Of a DNA stretch of 19,227 bases, positions 14,831 to 19,227 are shown one piece after another. Made by a program: the position numbers and the translations under genes. Below the pieces are notes generated by a model, which saw only the letters and a list, made by a program, of their open reading frames with translations, had not been told where the DNA came from and searched no databases. The stretch spans positions 1 to 19,227 of the forward strand of contig DAIDIA010000090.1 in assembly GCA_027459565.1 (NCBI GenBank), written 5' to 3'. The DNA is from Acidimicrobiaceae bacterium (GTDB lineage: Bacteria > Actinomycetota > Acidimicrobiia > Acidimicrobiales > Bog-793). How positions within the stretch are numbered: position 1 is the stretch's first letter; the number at the start of each line of letters is the position of its first letter.

Positions 14831-15471
14831 GCCTCTTTCGATCGGGGCAGCGTGTGAGCTGCGAATAAGACAACGTCCGCGTTCAACACGTCATAGGTGG
14901 TCAGCTGGTCGGCGTGTGCGGTCAGCACCCTCGGAAGATTCGCGAACGACTTCTTCGCATTGTTGTCCTCGCGGCCCACGACAACGAGAACCTTTCCTTT
15001 GGCGTCGAGCGCCTCAAGGAGCGCAATCGCCGTCTTGGTCTTCGGAGCGTCGAAGTCAAACGACTCGACGAGACGCAGCGAGCCATTGCGCGCGTGGTCC
15101 GACAGCACGCAACGCAGCGCCTGCTGGATCATCTTGCGTGGGGTCTTTTGCGCGTACGAACGGGGCTTTGGACCGAGCGCAATGCCACCACCGGTGTAGT
15201 GGGGCGCGCTGATCGTTCCCTGGCGGGCGTTTCCCGTACCCTTCTGGCGATACGGCTTCGCGCCTCCACCGGCGACCTCGGAACGCGTCTTCGTGCTCTG
15301 GGTCCCCGCGCGGATTCCGGCGAGGTAGGCCGTAACGACCTGATGGATGAGCGGAACGTTGACCGCAATGCCAAAGATCGCGGGATCCAGCGTGACCTTG
15401 CCGAGAACCTTTCCGTCAAGCGAACGGCGCTCGAGTTCGACAGGGGCAAGAGTTGTCTCCGCCGTGGTCAT
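14827..15471 (-). CDS. rplD: 50S ribosomal protein L4
   Basis: 214 residues from ATG 15471, which overlaps the rplC stop as ATGA; the longer upstream frame lies inside rplC and is not used. The long exit-tunnel loop GGGAKPYRQKGTGNARQGT and GPKPRSYAQKTPRKM identify L4. In E. coli and some other bacteria L4 represses the S10 operon through the mRNA leader. That makes the structured region upstream of rplC in this window relevant to it, though this is inference. Confidence 0.97.
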   Translation of the reverse strand: MTTAETTLAPVELERRSLDGKVLGKVTLDPAIFGIAVNVPLIHQVVTAYLAGIRAGTQSTKTRSEVAGGGAKPYRQKGTGNARQGTISAPHYTGGGIALGPKPRSYAQKTPRKMIQQALRCVLSDHARNGSLRLVESFDFDAPKTKTAIALLEALDAKGKVLVVVGREDNNAKKSFANLPRVLTAHADQLTTYDVLNADVVLFAAHTLPRSKEA

Positions 15472-16112
15472 TTCTTGCCTCCCTTGATTGCGCCGCGGAT
15501 GACCACGAGCCCCCCGCGGGGGCCCGGAACAGCCCCCTTGACGAGGATGATCTCGCGCTCGGGATCCGCGCTCACGACCTCGAGGTTGAGCGTCGTGACG
15601 CGCTCGTGTCCCATGTGACCGGCCATCTTCGTGCCCTTGAATACCCGGGCGGGCGTGGCGCACGCTCCGATCGAGCCGGGTGCCCGGTGATGCTTGTGGT
15701 TTCCGTGCGAGGCGCCCTGTCCCGAGAAGTTGTGCCGTTTCATGCCACCGGCGAAGCCCTTACCCTTGGAGATCGCGGTGACGTCCACGAGCTCACCAGC
15801 CTCAAGCAGGCCCGCATCGATCTCCTGGCCGACGGTGTACTCGCTCGTGTCATCGACGCGAAGCTCGATGAGGCGCAGTCCGGGCTCGACCGAGTTGGCT
15901 GCGTAGTGCCCCTGTGCCGCCTTGGTCAGCTTTGTGGCCCGCCGCACGCCGTAGGTCACCTGGAGCGCGGAGTACCCCTCGCGTTCGGGAGTCTTGACCT
16001 GTACCACGCGTATCGGCGATACCTTGACCACGGTCACCGGTATGGCGCGGTGTTCCGCGTCGAAGACCTGGGTCATGCCGACCTTCTCGCCGACGATCGC
16101 CTTCGTTGCCAT
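15468..16112 (-). CDS. rplC: 50S ribosomal protein L3
   Basis: 214 residues. GEKVGMTQVF (8-17), GFAGGMKRHNF (119-129), the HKHHRAPGSIGACATPARVFKG run (from 139, in parts) and KMAGHMGHERVT (162-173) identify L3, an early 50S assembly protein whose loop reaches the peptidyl-transferase centre. The residue methylated in E. coli (Gln150 of GSIGQN) is Ala150 here, as is common in actinobacteria. Only a weak purine-rich ribosome site precedes ATG 16112. It is the first gene after the leader and promoter region. Confidence 0.97.
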   Translation of the reverse strand: MATKAIVGEKVGMTQVFDAEHRAIPVTVVKVSPIRVVQVKTPEREGYSALQVTYGVRRATKLTKAAQGHYAANSVEPGLRLIELRVDDTSEYTVGQEIDAGLLEAGELVDVTAISKGKGFAGGMKRHNFSGQGASHGNHKHHRAPGSIGACATPARVFKGTKMAGHMGHERVTTLNLEVVSADPEREIILVKGAVPGPRGGLVVIRGAIKGGKK

Positions 16113-16231
16113 CGTGTGCTCGTCTCTTTCGTAATCGAACGATCTCTACAGGTACTGCGCGGCGCAGAACAGGCAGCACATCCGGGAACCGCTGCGGGAT
16201 CCGTTGCGCAAACCACAAGTTCCGCACTCAT
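16073..16231 (-). CDS. Possible 52-residue cysteine-containing upstream ORF
   Basis: ATG 16231 has GGAG 7 nt upstream, a better ribosome site than that of rplC. The frame runs 52 residues, starts MSAELVVCATD, has four cysteines (8, 18, 21, 28, including CAAC) and ends after an Arg/Ser-rich stretch inside rplC, overlapping it by 40 nt in another frame. Its GGAG lies in the 3' arm of hairpin H3. It may be a regulatory upstream ORF or chance. Low confidence that it makes a stable protein. Confidence 0.2.
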   Translation of the reverse strand: MSAELVVCATDPAAVPGCAACSAPRSTCRDRSITKETSTRWQRRRSSARRSA

Positions 16232-16351
16232 AGCTACGCTCCGCTCGGAAAGACCGGGCGGAGCGCACGTGCGTTTGCCGAGTGGTCCCCCAAAGCTGGG
16301 GCACGCCCGGACGTCGTGCTGGTCATGTGCTGTCCAATGGACAGGGGTGAA
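16113..16351 (-). promoter_or_regulatory. Structured 5' leader of the rplC-onward operon
   Basis: About 235 nt between the candidate promoter and rplC. On the transcribed strand four hairpins can be read in order. H1 is 16330-16344 (CTGTCC arms) and H2 is 16288-16301 (CCCCA/TGGGG, loop GCTT). H3 is 16238-16264: 7 bp GCTCCGC/GCGGAGC, a C-A mismatch, then 3 more pairs and loop TCTTT. H4 is 16155-16167 (CTGCG/CGCAG). The length and structure fit a ribosomal-protein autoregulatory leader; which protein would bind is not visible. Confidence 0.5.
16330..16344. repeat. 15-bp palindrome just downstream of the promoter
   Basis: CTGTCCAATGGACAG is a perfect inverted repeat with 7-bp arms around one central base. 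It starts about 8 nt beyond the -10 element, so it is either an operator-like site or the first hairpin of the leader. Confidence 0.5.
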
Positions 16352-16360
16352 ACTATAGCA
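16352..16360 (-). promoter_or_regulatory. Extended -10 promoter for rplC operon
   Basis: On the minus strand TG (16360-16359), one base, then TATAGT (16357-16352) makes a strong extended -10. The -35 position reads about GGTTCC, a poor match, and falls within the preceding terminator-like hairpin. Transcription would start near 16345, giving a leader of about 230 nt. Confidence 0.6.
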
Positions 16361-16366
16361 CGGACG

Positions 16367-16386
16367 AAACCCCGGGAACCCGGGGC
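16367..16386 (-). terminator. Terminator-like hairpin after rpsJ
   Basis: CCCCGGG-TT-CCCGGGG on the minus strand folds as a 6-bp all-GC stem with a GTTC loop and is followed by TTT then C. It begins 16 nt after the rpsJ stop. The short T run suggests a partial terminator, ending or weakening the fusA-tuf-rpsJ transcript. Confidence 0.5.
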
Positions 16387-16401
16387 CCGACCGCCTCCAG
16401 A

Positions 16402-16719
16402 CTAAGCGGTCTGGATCTTGATCTCGATATCCACACCCGCCGGAAGGTCGATGCGCTGGAGCGAGTCCACCGTCTTTGGGGTGTGGTCGATGATGTCCAC
16501 AAGGCGCTTGTGAATGCGCATCTCGAAGTGCTCGCGCGAGTCCTTGTGCTTGTGGGGCGACCGGATCACCGTATAGCGGTGCTTCTCGGTCGGGAGCGGT
16601 ATCGGCCCACGAATCGTCGCTTGAGTGCGCAGCACCGTCTCGACGATCTTCTTCGTCGACTGGTCGACGATCTCGTGGTCGTAGGCCTTGAGCCTGATGC
16701 GAATCCGCTGGCCGGCCAC
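16402..16719 (-). CDS. rpsJ: 30S ribosomal protein S10
   Basis: 105 residues. MAGQRIRIRLKAYDHEIVD at the start and RSPHKHKDSREHFEMRIHKRL (in parts) are diagnostic; S10 sits in the 30S head and in many bacteria doubles as the antitermination factor NusE. Start GTG 16719 is only 2 nt after the tuf TAA with no good ribosome site, so translation is probably coupled to tuf. It is followed by a hairpin and a new promoter, which separates it from the rest of the S10 cluster. Confidence 0.97.
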   Translation of the reverse strand: MAGQRIRIRLKAYDHEIVDQSTKKIVETVLRTQATIRGPIPLPTEKHRYTVIRSPHKHKDSREHFEMRIHKRLVDIIDHTPKTVDSLQRIDLPAGVDIEIKIQTA

Positions 16720-16721
16720 GG

Positions 16722-17909
<1,188 letters not shown>

Positions 17910-17935
17910 TGGCGCCGCTTGCTCCGTCTTATCTG

Positions 17936-17958
17936 GGCAGAGCCGCGAAGACCCTGCC
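17936..17958 (-). promoter_or_regulatory. Hairpin in the tuf 5' leader
   Basis: On the minus strand GGCAGGGTC and GGCTCTGCC pair over 9 bp (two G-U wobbles) around a TTCGC loop. It lies 26 nt before the tuf start. No T run follows, so it is not a terminator; it may shape translation or mRNA stability. Confidence 0.4.
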
Positions 17959-17973
17959 GTGCCCGAATTGAAT

Positions 17974-18007
17974 TGGTAATCGTACTGCCTAAATCGGTGT
18001 CATCGCA
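17974..18007 (-). promoter_or_regulatory. Candidate tuf promoter elements
   Basis: An ATGACA hexamer (18003-17998) resembles a -35, and TACGAT (17984-17979) a -10, but they are too close (13 nt) to work together. Each may pair with a weaker partner. The 165-nt fusA-tuf gap makes a tuf promoter plausible; the exact site is unresolved. Confidence 0.25.
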
Positions 18008-18039
18008 CCGGATGTTCTCCCCGCCAGAGTCTCACCGAT

Positions 18040-18053
18040 CCCCTGACGAGGGG
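18040..18053 (-). other. Small hairpin after fusA
   Basis: CCCCT and AGGGG pair around a CGTC loop, starting 21 nt after the fusA stop. No T run follows, so termination is not supported; it could be a processing or 3'-end stabilising hairpin. Confidence 0.3.
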
Positions 18054-18074
18054 CCATGCTCCTCCCGTCGGTCC

Positions 18075-19227
18075 CTACTCCCCCGTTGCCCGGGCAACGA
18101 TCTCCCGGGCTATTGAGTCTGGAACCTCCTGGTAGGAGTTGAACTGCATCGTGTAGGTCGCCCGACCCTGGGTCCGCGACCTGAGATCTGTAGCGTAGCC
18201 GAACATATCGGATAGCGGGACCTGCGACCGGATGACCTGGCTCGATCCCCGCTGTTCCATCCCCTCAACCCGCCCGCGGCGGGCCGAGAGATCCCCGATG
18301 ACATCGCCCATGTAGTCCTCCGGCGTCACGACCTCGACCGACATGATCGGCTCGAGGAGCACCGGCCGGGCCATGCGGGCCGCCTTCTTGAAGGCCATCG
18401 ACCCTGCGATCTTGAATGCCATCTCCGACGAGTCGACGTCGTGGTACGAGCCGTAGGTGAGGATTGCCCGGATGTCGACCATCGCGTAGCCGGCAAGAAC
18501 GCCCGACTCCATCGCCTCGGAGATGCCGTTGTTGACCGCGGGGATGTATTCGCGCGGGATCACACCACCGCTGATCTTGTCGACGAACTCGTAGCCACCG
18601 CCGGGCCCTGTCGGCTCCAGGGTAATGACGACGTGACCGTACTGGCCGTGTCCACCGGTCTGGCGGACGAACTTCTCCTCGACCTTTTCGACCTTGTCGC
18701 GAATCGTCTCGCGATAGGCGACCTGGGGCTTGCCGACGTGGGCGTCGACTTTGAACTCGCGCAGCATCCGGTCGACGAGCACTTCGAGGTGGAGCTCGCC
18801 CATTCCCGAGATCACGGTCTGGCCAGTCTCCTCGTCGGTACGTACCCGGAAGGTGGGATCCTCCTCAGAGAGTGCGAAGAGTGCCTTCCCCAGCTTGTCC
18901 TGGTCCGCCTTGGTCTTCGGCTCGACCGCGACGTGGATGACGGGCTCGGGGAACTCGAGGGACTCGAGCACGATCGGCTGGTGCGGGTCGCAGAGGGTGT
19001 CCCCGGTCGTCGTCGACTTGAGGCCGACGACGGCGACGATGTCGCCGGTGCGGACCTCGTCGAGGTCCTCGCGGTGGTTGGCGTGCATCTGCAGCACGCG
19101 GCCGATCCGCTCGCGCTTGTCCTTGGTCGAGTTGAGGACCGTGCTGCCCTTCTCGAGGGTGCCGGAGTAGACGCGCAGGTAGGTGAGCTTGCCGACGAAG
19201 GGGTCGCTCATGATCTTGAACGCCAGC
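18075..19227 (-). CDS. fusA: Elongation factor G, C-terminal part (cut by window edge)
   Basis: The last 384 residues or so of EF-G, the GTPase that drives tRNA-mRNA translocation. The GTPase domain lies beyond the right edge. The visible part begins LAFKIMSDPFVGKLT in domain II, then shows domain III (SGMGELHLEVLVDRM), domain IV (VAYRETI, RQTGGHGQYGHV, IPREYIPAVNNGI) and domain V (RRGRVEGMEQRG, MFGYATDLRS). Stop is TAG. The frame is intact throughout. The reading start at 19211 is internal, not the true start. Position before tuf is the canonical str-operon order. Confidence 0.98.
   Translation of the reverse strand, partial: LAFKIMSDPFVGKLTYLRVYSGTLEKGSTVLNSTKDKRERIGRVLQMHANHREDLDEVRTGDIVAVVGLKSTTTGDTLCDPHQPIVLESLEFPEPVIHVAVEPKTKADQDKLGKALFALSEEDPTFRVRTDEETGQTVISGMGELHLEVLVDRMLREFKVDAHVGKPQVAYRETIRDKVEKVEEKFVRQTGGHGQYGHVVITLEPTGPGGGYEFVDKISGGVIPREYIPAVNNGISEAMESGVLAGYAMVDIRAILTYGSYHDVDSSEMAFKIAGSMAFKKAARMARPVLLEPIMSVEVVTPEDYMGDVIGDLSARRGRVEGMEQRGSSQVIRSQVPLSDMFGYATDLRSRTQGRATYTMQFNSYQEVPDSIAREIVARATGE

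Overview
This window is a GC-rich bacterial ribosomal-protein locus, almost all of it transcribed leftward on the minus strand. The ribosomal protein sequences look actinobacterial: S10 starts MAGQ, the L2 tail has the HPVSPWGKPEGRTR block seen in mycobacteria, L3 has GSIGACATPARVFKG, and S14 is the 61-residue four-cysteine zinc form. I infer a member of the Actinomycetota, possibly a deep class such as Acidimicrobiia. The class assignment is a guess from general likeness, not from a search.

From the right edge going left, the window opens inside fusA (EF-G, C-terminal part), then tuf (EF-Tu) and rpsJ (S10), which starts 2 nt after tuf. A 289-nt gap follows. It holds a terminator-like hairpin, an extended -10 promoter and several hairpins. 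Then comes one uninterrupted S10/spc series: rplC, rplD, rplW, rplB, rpsS, rplV, rpsC, rplP, rpmC, rpsQ, rplN, rplX, rplE, rpsN, rpsH, rplF, rplR, rpsE, rpmD, rplO, secY, adk, map. Most junctions overlap by 1-4 nt (ATGA, GTGA, TGATG, TAATG) or have gaps of only a few bases, which indicates translational coupling. Together the genes supply elongation factors, much of both ribosomal subunits, the Sec translocon channel, adenylate kinase and the enzyme that removes the initiator methionine.

After map the usual partners (infA, rpmJ, rpsM, rpsK, rpsD, rpoA, rplQ) are absent. The series ends instead against a convergent plus-strand gene for an unrecognised protein with about eight membrane segments. 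Further left, on the minus strand, lie a ferric-reductase-like heme/flavin membrane oxidoreductase and a small extracytoplasmic FMN-binding protein with a flavinylation motif. These two probably form a trans-membrane electron-transfer module.

Most of the window is housekeeping. The parts that deserve attention are the split of the S10 operon between rpsJ and rplC with its structured leader, the long tails on L22 and S3, the missing alpha-operon genes after map, and the flavin/heme redox pair. I found no tRNA, rRNA, CRISPR array, insertion sequence or phage gene.
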